Counted from the first letter of the stretch, positions 18,566-27,273 are shown. The stretch is DNA of 64,000 nt from Hoeflea prorocentri (GCF_027944115.1 NZ_JAPJZI010000001.1:620001-684000), one strand, 5' to 3'. Numbers and translations: made by a program. The notes: a model not told the origin generated them from the letters alone.

Positions 18566-18583
18566 TACGTTAGCGCTAACGTA
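18566..18583. promoter_or_regulatory. LacI-type operator TACGTTAGCGCTAACGTA
   Basis: This is a perfect 18-bp palindrome 16 bases upstream of the lacI start at 18550. The central GCGC with TTA/TAA arms is the standard layout of a LacI-family site, and I saw no second copy in the window. Confidence 0.75.
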
Positions 18584-18628
18584 GTTTCCCTTTTCATCGC
18601 CTTTTCAGTCACCGCACTCCTATGGCAG

Positions 18629-18642
18629 TGTTATCGATAACA
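18629..18642. promoter_or_regulatory. LacI/GntR-type operator TGTTATCGATAACA
   Basis: This perfect 14-bp palindrome lies 27 bases before the importer ATPase start. Identical 14-mers occur at 26287 and 28823, with variants at 30860 and 30911. The pattern resembles what I recall of enterobacterial GntR/IdnR sites. Confidence 0.8.
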
Positions 18643-18668
18643 TGATGCTGCCGCGTTTGGGAGGGGGT

Positions 18669-19751
18669 ATGCCTCAGATAGTCTTCGACAAAGTCGAGAA
18701 GCACTTCGGGACCCTGCAGGTTCTGCCGCCGCTTGATTTGTCCCTTGATGACGGCGAGTTCACAGTGCTTGTCGGCCCGTCCGGATGCGGCAAATCCACG
18801 ACGCTGAGAATTCTTGCAGGGCTGGAAACCCTTTCGGCTGGGGAGATCTATTTTGACGGCAGCCCCATAAGCAATCTTGAGCCCAAGGATCGCGATATCG
18901 CGATGGTGTTTCAGGATTATGCACTCTACCCGCACATGAATATCGCCAGGAACATGTCCTTTGCCCTGCGGCTGCAGCGCGTGGCGAAAGCGGAAATTGA
19001 CACAAAGGTGCAGAAGGTGGCGGAGATGCTCAACATCGCCCATCTCCTGCACCGCAAGCCGGCTGAGCTTTCGGGCGGGCAGCGCCAGCGCGTGGCCATG
19101 GGGCGGGCTCTTGTACGGGACGCCGGGACGTTCCTTTTCGACGAACCGTTGTCCAATCTTGATGCCAAGCTGCGCGCGAAGATGCGCACGGAGCTGGCGG
19201 AAATGCGCGATTCGATCGACAAGAACATGGTCTATGTCACCCATGATCAAGTCGAGGCGATGACGCTCGGTGACCGTATTGTGGTGATGAACAACGGCGT
19301 TATCCAGCAACAGGGCACGCCGGAGGAACTGTTCAAACAGCCCGTCAACAAGTTCGTCGCCGGCTTTATCGGCAGCCCCACAATGAATTTTCTGAATGGA
19401 GAACTGGCGTCGGAGGATGGACGCCTGGCCGTCAGGGGAGATGGGTTCAACCTGCCGCTTGGCGATGCCCTTGCCAGCCGTGCCGAAAAACATGGCGACA
19501 AACCGGTGATCGTCGGTGTCAGGCCGTCCTCTTTCGAGGTCGGATTGAACGGAGAGGCGCCCATGCAATTGCACGTCGCGGTGTCGGAATATCTCGGCTC
19601 CACCTCTGTTCTGGTGACCCATTGCGGTGACGCCGAACTGCTTGTGGAAACACCCAGCGACTCGCCCATCAAGGCAGGCATAAAAGCCGATTTCCACGTG
19701 AAGACAGACGAGATCATGCTCTTCGACCGGCACAGTGAAGAGCGCATCTGA
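18669..19751 (+). CDS. CUT1-type sugar ABC importer ATPase (UgpC/MalK-like)
   Basis: The 360-residue ATPase has Walker A GPSGCGKST, the Q-loop FQDYALYPHM, signature LSGGQRQRVAMGRAL, Walker B FLFDEPLSNLDAKLR and H-loop VTHDQVEA. The C-terminal 120 residues form the TOBE/OB domain of the MalK group (VIVGVRPSSFEV). It powers the permeases encoded at 21186 and 22101. I started at ATG 18669, just after GGGAGGGGG; an earlier ATG at 18642 overlaps the operator and lacks a ribosome site. It is the first gene of the operon. Confidence 0.93.
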   Translation: MPQIVFDKVEKHFGTLQVLPPLDLSLDDGEFTVLVGPSGCGKSTTLRILAGLETLSAGEIYFDGSPISNLEPKDRDIAMVFQDYALYPHMNIARNMSFALRLQRVAKAEIDTKVQKVAEMLNIAHLLHRKPAELSGGQRQRVAMGRALVRDAGTFLFDEPLSNLDAKLRAKMRTELAEMRDSIDKNMVYVTHDQVEAMTLGDRIVVMNNGVIQQQGTPEELFKQPVNKFVAGFIGSPTMNFLNGELASEDGRLAVRGDGFNLPLGDALASRAEKHGDKPVIVGVRPSSFEVGLNGEAPMQLHVAVSEYLGSTSVLVTHCGDAELLVETPSDSPIKAGIKADFHVKTDEIMLFDRHSEERI

Positions 19752-19778
19752 AGACCACAGCTAAAGGGAGGAACAGAC

Positions 19779-21107
19779 ATGTTGTCTAAGCTGAAAACCA
19801 TTGCAGGGGCCGCATTGGGCTCTGCGCTTTTGGTGAGCACCGCGCTTGCCAATCCGTACAAGGACTATGAAGGCACCACGCTTATCGTGAATTTCCCGGC
19901 GCATCCCCACTACGATGCGGTGATGCGGATCCTGCCGGAATTCACAAAGGAAACGGGCATTGAGGTCGAGGTGGATCAACTGCCCTATCTGAAAATGCGC
20001 GAACGTCAGACGCTGGAACTTGCACAGGATGAGGGTGACTACGACCTGATCGCCTATGTGGTCTTCTCCAAGGCGGATTACGTGTTCGCGGATCAGTTGG
20101 AGAACCTTGCCAGATACTTCATGAACCCGAAGCTGGCCGACCCGGGCTATGACTCCAACGATCTCATCGACGGCTATGTCTACAATATCGGATTTGCCGG
20201 CGGCGATAAGGGTTATCTGGAAGGCAAGACCGGATCGCTTTTCGGAATCCCTTACGGTTCGGAAACATCGATCTTGGGATACCGGAAAGACATCTTCGAA
20301 AAACACGGTCTCAAAGTGCCGGAAACCTATGACGAGATGCTGGAACTTGCCTGCAAGATCCCGGAACTCGAGCCCGGCATGGGCGGTGTTGCATCCCGCG
20401 CCGCGTCCGGTCACCATGCCGCGCATGCCTTCCTGCTGCATCTTGCGCCGCTCGGTGGGCGTGTTTTCGACGACCAGTGGAAACCGATCGTCAACAATGA
20501 AGCCGGAGTCCAGGCTGCCGAAGCGCTGAAAAAGATCGTCGATTGCGGTCCCGAAGGTGCATCTTCCTTCGGTTTCGGCGAAGCGCTTGGCGCATTCCTC
20601 AATGGCGATACGGCAATGTTCCTCGACACCACAGTTGTTGCGGGTCAGATCGACGATCCCAACAAATCGCAGGTTGTCGGCAAGGTCGACTGGGCGCTGC
20701 ATCCGATGGGCGTTCGCCGTGGCTCGCAGACAGGCGGATTCGGCATTGGCATTCCGAAGAATGCCGAGAACAAGGAAGCCGCCTTCCTGCTGATGCAGTG
20801 GCTGACCTCCAAGAAGGGCGACAAGCTGGTTGCGCTTGCCGGCGGCAACCCTTCGCGCTTTTCCACGCATGCCGACGCGGACGTGAACGCCAAATTCCCG
20901 CATATGGCGACCTTCGGCGAGGCGCTGAAACACGCCGATCCTGATTGGCGCCCGATCATTCCGGTCTGGGGCAAGATCAACGCCGACCTCGGCACCACCC
21001 TGTCGAAGGTTCTGACCGAGGATCTGGATGTTCAGGAAGCGCTGAACGGCGTGGCTGAGCGGACTGAGGCCGTGATGGATGAGGCCGGTTACTACACCTG
21101 GCAGTAA
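19779..21107 (+). CDS. CUT1 sugar ABC importer solute-binding protein
   Basis: The 442-residue protein has a signal peptide (MLSKLKTIAGAALGSALLVS, cleaved after STALA near residue 25). The mature part is a type I extracellular solute-binding protein with PYGSETSILGYRKDIFEKHGLKVP-like elements (short part quoted: ILGYRKDIFEKHG), FLNGDTAMFLDTT and FGIGIPKNAENKEAA. It binds the substrate in the periplasm, probably a sugar, sugar acid or polyol. GGGAGG precedes the ATG. A strong hairpin follows the stop and would favour excess of this subunit over the permeases. Confidence 0.92.
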   Translation: MLSKLKTIAGAALGSALLVSTALANPYKDYEGTTLIVNFPAHPHYDAVMRILPEFTKETGIEVEVDQLPYLKMRERQTLELAQDEGDYDLIAYVVFSKADYVFADQLENLARYFMNPKLADPGYDSNDLIDGYVYNIGFAGGDKGYLEGKTGSLFGIPYGSETSILGYRKDIFEKHGLKVPETYDEMLELACKIPELEPGMGGVASRAASGHHAAHAFLLHLAPLGGRVFDDQWKPIVNNEAGVQAAEALKKIVDCGPEGASSFGFGEALGAFLNGDTAMFLDTTVVAGQIDDPNKSQVVGKVDWALHPMGVRRGSQTGGFGIGIPKNAENKEAAFLLMQWLTSKKGDKLVALAGGNPSRFSTHADADVNAKFPHMATFGEALKHADPDWRPIIPVWGKINADLGTTLSKVLTEDLDVQEALNGVAERTEAVMDEAGYYTWQ

Positions 21108-21118
21108 CCCTCCCAAGC

Positions 21119-21147
21119 CGGTGCGGGCGTTTTTGACGCCCGCACCG
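21119..21147 (+). terminator. intercistronic hairpin after the solute-binding gene
   Basis: The 12-base arms CGGTGCGGGCGT and ACGCCCGCACCG enclose the loop TTTTG. No U-run follows. It sits between the binding-protein and permease genes, the usual position of a message-stabilising or attenuating hairpin. Confidence 0.7.
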
Positions 21148-21185
21148 ACACAAACCAAGGCACCAAACAAGGAAACCCGGCAGCC

Positions 21186-22097
21186 ATGAAGACGGCGGCG
21201 ATCAACAGACTGGCACCTTATGTGTTCATTGCTCCTGCTGCAGTGACCATGCTGATCGCGCTGGTCTATCCGCTCGGATACATGATTTACGGCAGTTTCC
21301 GGTCCTGGGACCCCAGCCAGAAGCTCGGGGAAACCGAGTTCATAGGCCTCGGCAATTACATTCAGTTGGCGAACGATCCGGCCTTTCTGGAGAGCCTCGG
21401 CGTGACGTTGAAATTTGCCCTGGTGGTGGTTTCCATCGAGATGCTGCTTGGTGTCGGCCTGGCTTTGTTACTCGACCGCAGCATTCGGGGCATGTCCGTC
21501 CTGCGGACCCTTTTTATCCTACCGATGATGATTGCGCCCGTCGTGGTCGGACTGATGTGGCGGTACATGTACCATCCGACCGTCGGCACATTTAACCGGT
21601 CGCTCAAGGCCGTTGGTCTGGACGGTGTCGACTGGCTTGGCGAATATGCGCTCATGTCGGTGATCATTGCCGATATCTGGCAGTGGACACCGTTCATCTT
21701 CATCCTGAGCCTTGCTGCGCTTCAATCCCTGCCGCAATCGGCGCTTGAAGCCTCGCGTATCGATGGCGCATCGCCCTGGCAGCAGATCATCCACATCAAG
21801 CTGCCGCTGATGATGCCTGTTCTCATCGTGACCTGCCTGCTGCGACTGATCGATGCCTTCAAGGTGCTTGAAGTTATTCTGGTGATGACTGAGGGCGGCC
21901 CGGGGCTTTCGACCGAAATCATGGCGCTGCGGATCTCGCGTACGGCGACGGAGTTCCGTGAGCTGGGCGTTGCGGCGGCCATGTCGAATTATCTTTTAAT
22001 GATGCTGATGCTTTTGACGGTCGGCATGTTTGCCTTCACCCGCTGGCAGGAACTGCGCGCCGCGCGCCAGCGCAAGATGATCGAAGAGGAGGCGTAG
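21186..22097 (+). CDS. CUT1 sugar ABC importer permease (MalF/UgpA type)
   Basis: The 303-residue inner-membrane protein has six predicted helices. The first follows a short cytoplasmic tail (YVFIAPAAVTMLIALVYPLG). The EAA loop that docks the ATPase reads EASRIDGASPWQQIIHIKLP near residue 197. It works with the second permease encoded four bases downstream. AAGGAAA precedes the ATG. Confidence 0.92.
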   Translation: MKTAAINRLAPYVFIAPAAVTMLIALVYPLGYMIYGSFRSWDPSQKLGETEFIGLGNYIQLANDPAFLESLGVTLKFALVVVSIEMLLGVGLALLLDRSIRGMSVLRTLFILPMMIAPVVVGLMWRYMYHPTVGTFNRSLKAVGLDGVDWLGEYALMSVIIADIWQWTPFIFILSLAALQSLPQSALEASRIDGASPWQQIIHIKLPLMMPVLIVTCLLRLIDAFKVLEVILVMTEGGPGLSTEIMALRISRTATEFRELGVAAAMSNYLLMMLMLLTVGMFAFTRWQELRAARQRKMIEEEA

Positions 22098-22100
22098 CCC

Positions 22101-23039
22101 ATGTCTTCCGCGACCCATCAAAAACAGAACCCGGCCTTCTACGCGCTGCTTGTTCTGCTGGTTTTCATGGCGATCGGGCCGGTCCTGCTGATGCTGGCGA
22201 ACTCATTCAAGCTTGATGTGGATATCATCTCCGGCGCGACCGGGCTGATCTTTCTGCCCACTATCCAGAATTACGAGACGGCTTTGTGCGACATCATCTG
22301 GTATGAGCCCGATCACCTTGATTTCTGCGCTCTGAAATTCGGCGGTTCATTCATCAACTCGATCATTATCGCGCTGTTTTCCACGGCGCTCACGCTGGTG
22401 ATCGGATGCATGGCCGCCTATGCGCTGGTTCGTTTCCGTTTCATGGGGCGCGATACGGTATCGATCTCCACCCTGTTGGTGCGCATGGCCCCGCCGGCCG
22501 TTCTGCTGGTGCCGGTCTTCGGTCTTTGGAACAACGAGTTCTGCATCGACAAGAACACGATGGTCGGCGAATGGATCCGCGACACTTTCGGTGGCCGGGG
22601 CGATGTGTGCCTGGCGGGAACCCATTCCGGCATTATCATTATCTACGTCGCCATGAACCTGCCCTTCGTGATCTGGATTTTGCAGAGCTTTATCGTCCAG
22701 GTGCCGCGGCCGCTCGAAGAGGCGGCAAGGGTTGATGGCGCCGGACCGTTTCAGGTTTTTTTCCTGGTTGTTTTGCCGCTTATCAAACCAGGTCTGGCAG
22801 CGGCGGCCATCTTCACATTCCGGGTTGCGTGGAACGAATATCTGCTTGCCAGCGCGCTTTCAGACCGTGACACCAAAACGGTGCCGATCCTGATCGTCAA
22901 CAACATGTCGGAATTCAATGTCGAGTGGGGTGTTATCATGGCCACTGGCATGTTGCTGGCGGTTCCGCCGATCATATTCACGCTGCTTGCATCACGACAG
23001 ATCATCACCGGCATGACAGCCGGGGCGGTCAAGGGATAG
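22101..23039 (+). CDS. CUT1 sugar ABC importer permease (MalG/UgpE type)
   Basis: This 312-residue protein has six helices and the EAA loop EEAARVDGAGPFQVFFLVVL near residue 215. A loop around residues 150 to 180 (CIDKNTMVGEWIRDTFGGRG) is longer than in typical MalG proteins, and an earlier periplasmic loop contains two Cys (CDIIWYEPDHLDFC). Both loops face the periplasm and might contact the binding protein. GAGGAGG lies just upstream of the ATG. Confidence 0.92.
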   Translation: MSSATHQKQNPAFYALLVLLVFMAIGPVLLMLANSFKLDVDIISGATGLIFLPTIQNYETALCDIIWYEPDHLDFCALKFGGSFINSIIIALFSTALTLVIGCMAAYALVRFRFMGRDTVSISTLLVRMAPPAVLLVPVFGLWNNEFCIDKNTMVGEWIRDTFGGRGDVCLAGTHSGIIIIYVAMNLPFVIWILQSFIVQVPRPLEEAARVDGAGPFQVFFLVVLPLIKPGLAAAAIFTFRVAWNEYLLASALSDRDTKTVPILIVNNMSEFNVEWGVIMATGMLLAVPPIIFTLLASRQIITGMTAGAVKG

Positions 23040-23043
23040 CAGC

Positions 23044-23781
23044 ATGTTTGAGTGGCTTGCCGCACCTCTTGACGCCACACGTGTGCACGATGTCGGCTTT
23101 CATCTGTCCTGGCATGCACGCCTGATGGTGATCGCCTGGGGCGTTCTGGTGCCTGTCGGCGTCCTTGCGGCCCGCTATTTCAAGATCCTGCCAGGCCAGC
23201 CCTGGCCGCAGGAAATGGATAACCGGACCTGGTGGAATGCCCATCGATTTTGTCAGTATTCAGCGGTCGGTCTGACAGCCGCAGCAATCGCGCTCATCAA
23301 GCTATCCCCTGATGTGAGCTGGGCATCGGGCATCCATTATCTGGCCGGCTGGGCCGTTGCCGCACTTGCCGCCGTTCAGGTCGGGGGAGGTATTTTTCGC
23401 GGCACCAAGGGTGGGCCGACAGAGCCTGCACCTGATGGATCCTGGCGGGGCGATCACTATGACATGACCAAGCGCCGGATCATCTTCGAATATACACACA
23501 AGACGCTCGGCTACGTGGCCATGCTTGTAGCCGCCGTCGCAATGATTTCCGGGTTGTGGCAGGCCAATGCGCCAAGATGGATGCCGCTGGCGATCGGTGC
23601 CTGGTGGGTATTTCTATTGGTTCTGGCTGTCCATTTGCAGCGATTGGGAATGTGTGTCGATACCTATCAGGCGCATTGGGGGACCGACAACATCCATCCG
23701 GGTAACAACCGGGAAAGGCCGATCGGGTTCCGTATCAGGCGCATGGAACATCCCCAGCCCGGGGATGAGGTTTCAAACTGA
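23044..23781 (+). CDS. cytochrome b561-domain membrane protein
   Basis: The 245-residue protein has about five membrane helices with four well-placed histidines: His24 (WHARLM), His67 (WNAHRF), His98 (IHYLAGW) and His152 (YTHKTLGY). This is the b561/ferric-reductase pattern for two haem groups. It would move electrons across the inner membrane. The gene starts five bases after the second permease stop, so it belongs to the importer operon, an unusual partner for a sugar transporter. A link to a periplasmic dehydrogenase for the imported sugar acid is possible but none is seen here. Its 3' end overlaps the convergent gene by nine bases. Confidence 0.75.
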   Translation: MFEWLAAPLDATRVHDVGFHLSWHARLMVIAWGVLVPVGVLAARYFKILPGQPWPQEMDNRTWWNAHRFCQYSAVGLTAAAIALIKLSPDVSWASGIHYLAGWAVAALAAVQVGGGIFRGTKGGPTEPAPDGSWRGDHYDMTKRRIIFEYTHKTLGYVAMLVAAVAMISGLWQANAPRWMPLAIGAWWVFLLVLAVHLQRLGMCVDTYQAHWGTDNIHPGNNRERPIGFRIRRMEHPQPGDEVSN

Positions 23782-24105
23782 GAATAGGTTCGCTTCGGTG
23801 ACGTGGTGATGAATGCGGCCGTCGAAGAACTCGGCCACGATTTCGCCCGTCACGTCGCGCGATTGGGATCGGGCCGGTGAGGAGAGGGCGCTGTCCATGG
23901 CTGCGCGGTCGGCATAGCTGATTGCCAGAATAAGCGGGAATTCGGGCGCGCCCTCATCACGCTCTTCGGAGAACATGACGCGGACTTCCAGCGCACCGGG
24001 AAACTGTTTCCACAGGGGAACCAACCGCTCCAGCACAGCGTCGCGAAAGGCCTGTGTCTGTCCGTCGTGAACCTGCCCTTCGAACAGGGCGTAGCGGGTT
24101 ATCAT
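23773..24105 (-). CDS. small Dabb/EthD-like dimeric alpha-beta barrel protein
   Basis: This 110-residue protein looks like a stress-responsive A/B barrel (ferredoxin-like) protein: MITRYALFEGQVHDGQTQAF, a helix VLERLVPLWKQFPG, strand EVRVMFSEE and a second half LILAISYADRAAMDSAL. Such proteins include small monooxygenases and isomerases acting on reactive metabolites. Its ATG overlaps the stop of the beta-hydroxyacid dehydrogenase gene by four bases, so it is the last gene of the gluconate operon. No specific function can be named. Confidence 0.75.
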   Translation of the reverse strand: MITRYALFEGQVHDGQTQAFRDAVLERLVPLWKQFPGALEVRVMFSEERDEGAPEFPLILAISYADRAAMDSALSSPARSQSRDVTGEIVAEFFDGRIHHHVTEANLFSV

Positions 24106-24989
24106 GAGAATTGATCCTTGGTTGGGCCCTTGAAATATTCCATCACGGCGGCCTGATCCTCGCCGCCAAGGCCCGCTGCGGTCAGCATCTTGTGTATTTC
24201 CATACACAGCGCGGTCATGGGCATGGATGTCCCGGTCTGCATCGAGAGTTCTTGCGCAAAGGTGAGATCCTTGACCATGTTGTCGATGCGCCCGGTCCGG
24301 CGATAATCCCGTGTCGCGAAGCGGGGCATGTATTCCTGCAGCAGGGCGCTGTCGGCCCGTCCGCCCTTCAAGGCAACCGGAATTTTCTCAGCATCCACGC
24401 CGGCGTCGAGCGCCAGTTGCGTTGCTTCAGCCACCGCGAGGAAGCCGAGGCCGCACAGAACCTGATTGATGATCTTGGTGGTCTGGCCGGCACCGCTCGG
24501 GCCCATATGGGTGTAGTTCCTGGCGACGTGCTTCAGGCACTCATGCGCTTTTTCGACATCGGCTTCATCACCGCCGGCCATTAAAGTCAGTTCGCCGATC
24601 AATGCCTTTGGCGCGCCTCCGGACAGGGGAGAGTCGACCCAGGCGAGCCCTTTGGCTTTCGCCTGTTCAGAAAACCCGCGTGTACTTTCAGGGTCGATCG
24701 ACGACATATCGATAAAAACCGTGCCGGGCTTTGAACCTTCCGCCGCGCCGCTTTCTCCGAAAGCTGCAAGCCCTACGATTTTGGCTGAGTTGAGGGAGAA
24801 GATCACAAAATCCGATCGGCTCGCCGCCTCGGCGGCCGTGGCGGATGCGTTGGCTCCCTTTTCGACAAGTTCGTCGACACGTGCCTGGTCCAGATCGAAC
24901 ACGTGAACCGTATTGCCGGTTTGCAGGAGGCGTGTCCCGATGGCGCCGCCCATTGCGCCGGCGCCTATCAATGCAACTGTGTTGGTCAT
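24102..24989 (-). CDS. beta-hydroxyacid dehydrogenase (3-hydroxyisobutyrate/tartronate-semialdehyde type)
   Basis: The 295-residue protein has the N-terminal Rossmann motif LIGAGAMGGAIGTRLL, the substrate loop DSPLSGGAPKA near residue 120 and the catalytic lysine in GAGQTTKIINQ near residue 172. It would reduce a semialdehyde or oxidise a 3-hydroxy acid with NAD(P). In this operon of gluconokinase and gluconate dehydrogenase it may handle a sugar-acid breakdown product. It overlaps the gluconokinase stop by four bases. Confidence 0.88.
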   Translation of the reverse strand: MTNTVALIGAGAMGGAIGTRLLQTGNTVHVFDLDQARVDELVEKGANASATAAEAASRSDFVIFSLNSAKIVGLAAFGESGAAEGSKPGTVFIDMSSIDPESTRGFSEQAKAKGLAWVDSPLSGGAPKALIGELTLMAGGDEADVEKAHECLKHVARNYTHMGPSGAGQTTKIINQVLCGLGFLAVAEATQLALDAGVDAEKIPVALKGGRADSALLQEYMPRFATRDYRRTGRIDNMVKDLTFAQELSMQTGTSMPMTALCMEIHKMLTAAGLGGEDQAAVMEYFKGPTKDQFS

Positions 24990-25489
24990 GTTTTGTGTGC
25001 CTCCAGTTTTTTGCGGATATCGGAGACGATCGAATCCAGATCGCCACTGATATCGATGTCGACAAAGAGCTCGTCATGTGTTGGTGGTTCAAGCGCGTCG
25101 AATTGGCTGTCGAGTAACGACAGCGGCATGAAATGACCGGTGCGGGCTGCCATGCGCGTTTCAATCAGCTCTCGCGAGCCGTTGAGGAAAATGAAGCAGA
25201 CATCGCCGCCGGCAGTCATTCTGATGATATCGCGATAGCCGCGTTTAAGCGCCGAGCAGCCGATGGCGACCGGCTCGGCATGATCCCTCATGGTTTCGCC
25301 GATTTGCATGAGCCATGGCAGGCGGTCTTCGTCGGTCAGCGGCTCACCTGCCGCCATCTTGTCAATGTTGCGTTGCGGGTGCAGTGCATCTCCGTCGATA
25401 AACGCCCATCCATATTGGGTGATGAGCGCCTCGCCAACACTTGTCTTGCCACATCCGGCAACACCCATAATGATGAATTTTCCGCTCAC
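24986..25489 (-). CDS. gntK: gluconokinase
   Basis: This 167-residue kinase has the P-loop MGVAGCGKTSVGEAL at residue 8, then GWAFIDGDALHPQRNIDKM and PLTDEDRLPWL. Those are the gluconate-binding and DxD-type segments of GntK/IdnK. CSALKRGYRDIIR and GHFMPLSLLDSQFDALE complete the family pattern. It phosphorylates D-gluconate to 6-phosphogluconate, which enters the Entner–Doudoroff or pentose phosphate route. The GTG start overlaps the upstream SDR stop by four bases. Confidence 0.93.
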   Translation of the reverse strand: MSGKFIIMGVAGCGKTSVGEALITQYGWAFIDGDALHPQRNIDKMAAGEPLTDEDRLPWLMQIGETMRDHAEPVAIGCSALKRGYRDIIRMTAGGDVCFIFLNGSRELIETRMAARTGHFMPLSLLDSQFDALEPPTHDELFVDIDISGDLDSIVSDIRKKLEAHKT

Positions 25490-26238
25490 AGGGATGCCGT
25501 GATGCCGCCGTCAACGTAAATGGTCTGGCCGTTGACGAAGCTTGAGGCATCCGAGGCGAGGAAGATGCAGGCGCCCCGCAATTCTTCGACATCTCCCCAG
25601 CGTCCGGCCGGTGTGCGCTTTTCGAGCCAGGCGGAAAATTCGGCGTCTGCGACAAGGGCCGCATTGAGCGGGGTGTCGAAATAACCGGGTGCAATCGCAT
25701 TGCATTGCAGTCCGTACTTTGCCCAGTCCGTCGCCATGCCCTTTGTCAGGTTTGCGACGGCACCCTTGGTGGCCGTGTACGGCGCAATAGACGGTCTTGC
25801 CAGGCTCGATTGCACCGACGCAATGTTGATGATCTTGCCTGCCTTGCGGTCAATCATATGACGGGCGGCCGCCTGGCCGACATGAAACACTGAGGCAATG
25901 TTGGTCTGCAGCAGTTTTTCGAATGCCGAAGCCTCAAACTCTTCCAGCGGTGCGCGGTGCTGCATGCCGGCATTGTTGACCAGGATGTCGATCGCACCGG
26001 ATGATTTCTCATAGGTGTCGATAGCGGCGCGGACAGCATCATGATCCGTCACATCAAAGGCTAAGACGCTGCAATCATTGTCGAATTTTGATGTCGCATC
26101 TTTCAACTTTGTTTCGTCACGGCCATTCAGGATGACATGCGCCCCTGCTTCGGCAAGGCCTTTTGCCAGTGCGAAACCAATCCCCTGAGAAGAGCCGGTG
26201 ATCAAGGCGGTGCGGCCCGACAGGTCAAACATTTTCAT
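25486..26238 (-). CDS. idnO: SDR, probable gluconate 5-dehydrogenase
   Basis: The 250-residue SDR has GSSQGIGFALAKGLAEAGA, the NNAG motif, the catalytic YTATK and the C-terminal NGQTIYVDGG. Sequence style and neighbours point to reduction of 5-keto-D-gluconate to D-gluconate, the step between idonate 5-dehydrogenase (27283) and gluconokinase (24986). AAGGA lies upstream of the ATG. The gene heads the leftward operon and shares the operator at 26287 with the divergent hydroxyacid dehydrogenase gene. 2-deoxygluconate 3-dehydrogenase (KduD-like) is an alternative. Confidence 0.85.
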   Translation of the reverse strand: MKMFDLSGRTALITGSSQGIGFALAKGLAEAGAHVILNGRDETKLKDATSKFDNDCSVLAFDVTDHDAVRAAIDTYEKSSGAIDILVNNAGMQHRAPLEEFEASAFEKLLQTNIASVFHVGQAAARHMIDRKAGKIINIASVQSSLARPSIAPYTATKGAVANLTKGMATDWAKYGLQCNAIAPGYFDTPLNAALVADAEFSAWLEKRTPAGRWGDVEELRGACIFLASDASSFVNGQTIYVDGGITASL

Positions 26239-26286
26239 AAGAAGCTAATCCTTATTTTGCCCTCGACATTCAAAATTATGCGTATA

Positions 26287-26300
26287 TGTTATCGATAACA
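26287..26300. promoter_or_regulatory. LacI/GntR-type operator TGTTATCGATAACA
   Basis: This is a perfect palindrome identical to the one at 18629, extended by one A–T pair on each side. It lies in the 87-bp gap between the divergent gluconate-dehydrogenase and hydroxyacid-dehydrogenase genes and can control both. Confidence 0.85.
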
Positions 26301-26325
26301 TTTTCAAGCCGTGGAGTGTGATTTC

Positions 26326-27273
26326 GTGTCCAAACCCGAAATTTTGCAGATGGGTCCATACCCGTCCTGGGACGAGGCCCCCCTGTCGGAGGCCTTTGTG
26401 TTGCATCGTTATTTTGAAGCTGAGGACAAGCCGGCGCTGCTGCGCGACCACGCCGCCGGTATTCGCGGCATCGCGACGCGCGGCGAGATCGGCGCCGATC
26501 GTGCAACGATTGAAGCACTCCCCAACCTTGAGGTGATTTCCGTCTACGGTGTCGGCTACGACGCAGTGGACCTTGATGCCTGCGCTGAGCGCGGGATCAA
26601 GGTCACCAACACACCCGATGTGCTGACACAGGATGTTGCCGATCTTGGCGTGGCGATGATGCTCTGCCACTCGCGCGGGATGATCGGGGCGGAACAGTGG
26701 GTGCGTGACGGCAGCTGGGTGCGTGAGGGGCTCTATCCGCTGAAGCGCCGCGTCTTCGGCAAAAAGGCCGGCGTATTGGGATTGGGCCGTATCGGATACG
26801 AGGTCGCCAAGCGGCTGGCGGGCTTCGACATGGATATCGCCTATAGCGATGTGGGGAAGAAAGACTATGCGCCGGACTGGACATATTTTGATGATCCCGT
26901 GGCGCTGGCGCAGCACGCCGATTTCCTTTTTGTCACGCTCGCAGCTTCGGCTGAGACACGGCATATTGTCGGCACCGACGTGATCAATGCCGTCGGTCCG
27001 CAAGGCATGATCGTCAATATCTCCCGAGCATCCAATATCGATGAGGAAGCACTGCTGGCCGCGCTGGCGAGCGGGGCGCTCGGGTCGGCCGCACTTGATG
27101 TGTTCGAGGGTGAACCGGCCCTTGATCCACGCTTCCTGGAACTGGACAATGTGCTGTTGCAGCCTCACCACGCATCCGGAACATTTGAAACCCGCAAAGC
27201 AATGGGCAAGCTCGTGCGCGACAATCTTATCGCGCATTTTGACGGCAAGCCCTTGCTGACACCGGTCAATTGA
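26326..27273 (+). CDS. D-isomer-specific 2-hydroxyacid dehydrogenase (glyoxylate/hydroxypyruvate/2-ketogluconate reductase type)
   Basis: The 315-residue protein has the NAD-binding loop GVLGLGRIGYEVAKRL near residue 152. The three catalytic residues of the family are visible: Arg in NISRASNIDE, Glu in VFEGEPALD and His in LQPHHASG. GhrB-like reductases act on hydroxypyruvate, glyoxylate or 2-keto-D-gluconate, and the last fits this sugar-acid block. I chose GTG 26326 because GGAG lies nine bases upstream; a GTG at 26311 has no ribosome site. Confidence 0.9.
   Translation: MSKPEILQMGPYPSWDEAPLSEAFVLHRYFEAEDKPALLRDHAAGIRGIATRGEIGADRATIEALPNLEVISVYGVGYDAVDLDACAERGIKVTNTPDVLTQDVADLGVAMMLCHSRGMIGAEQWVRDGSWVREGLYPLKRRVFGKKAGVLGLGRIGYEVAKRLAGFDMDIAYSDVGKKDYAPDWTYFDDPVALAQHADFLFVTLAASAETRHIVGTDVINAVGPQGMIVNISRASNIDEEALLAALASGALGSAALDVFEGEPALDPRFLELDNVLLQPHHASGTFETRKAMGKLVRDNLIAHFDGKPLLTPVN

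Noticed and set aside
19761-21170. Long open frame (469 codons) on the minus strand across the CUT1 binding-protein gene
   Set aside because: It mirrors the codon pattern of a well-recognised gene on the plus strand, lacks known motifs and has no ribosome site.
26245-27237. Open frame of 330 codons antisense to the 2-hydroxyacid dehydrogenase gene
   Set aside because: The plus strand has the full dehydrogenase signature and catalytic triad.
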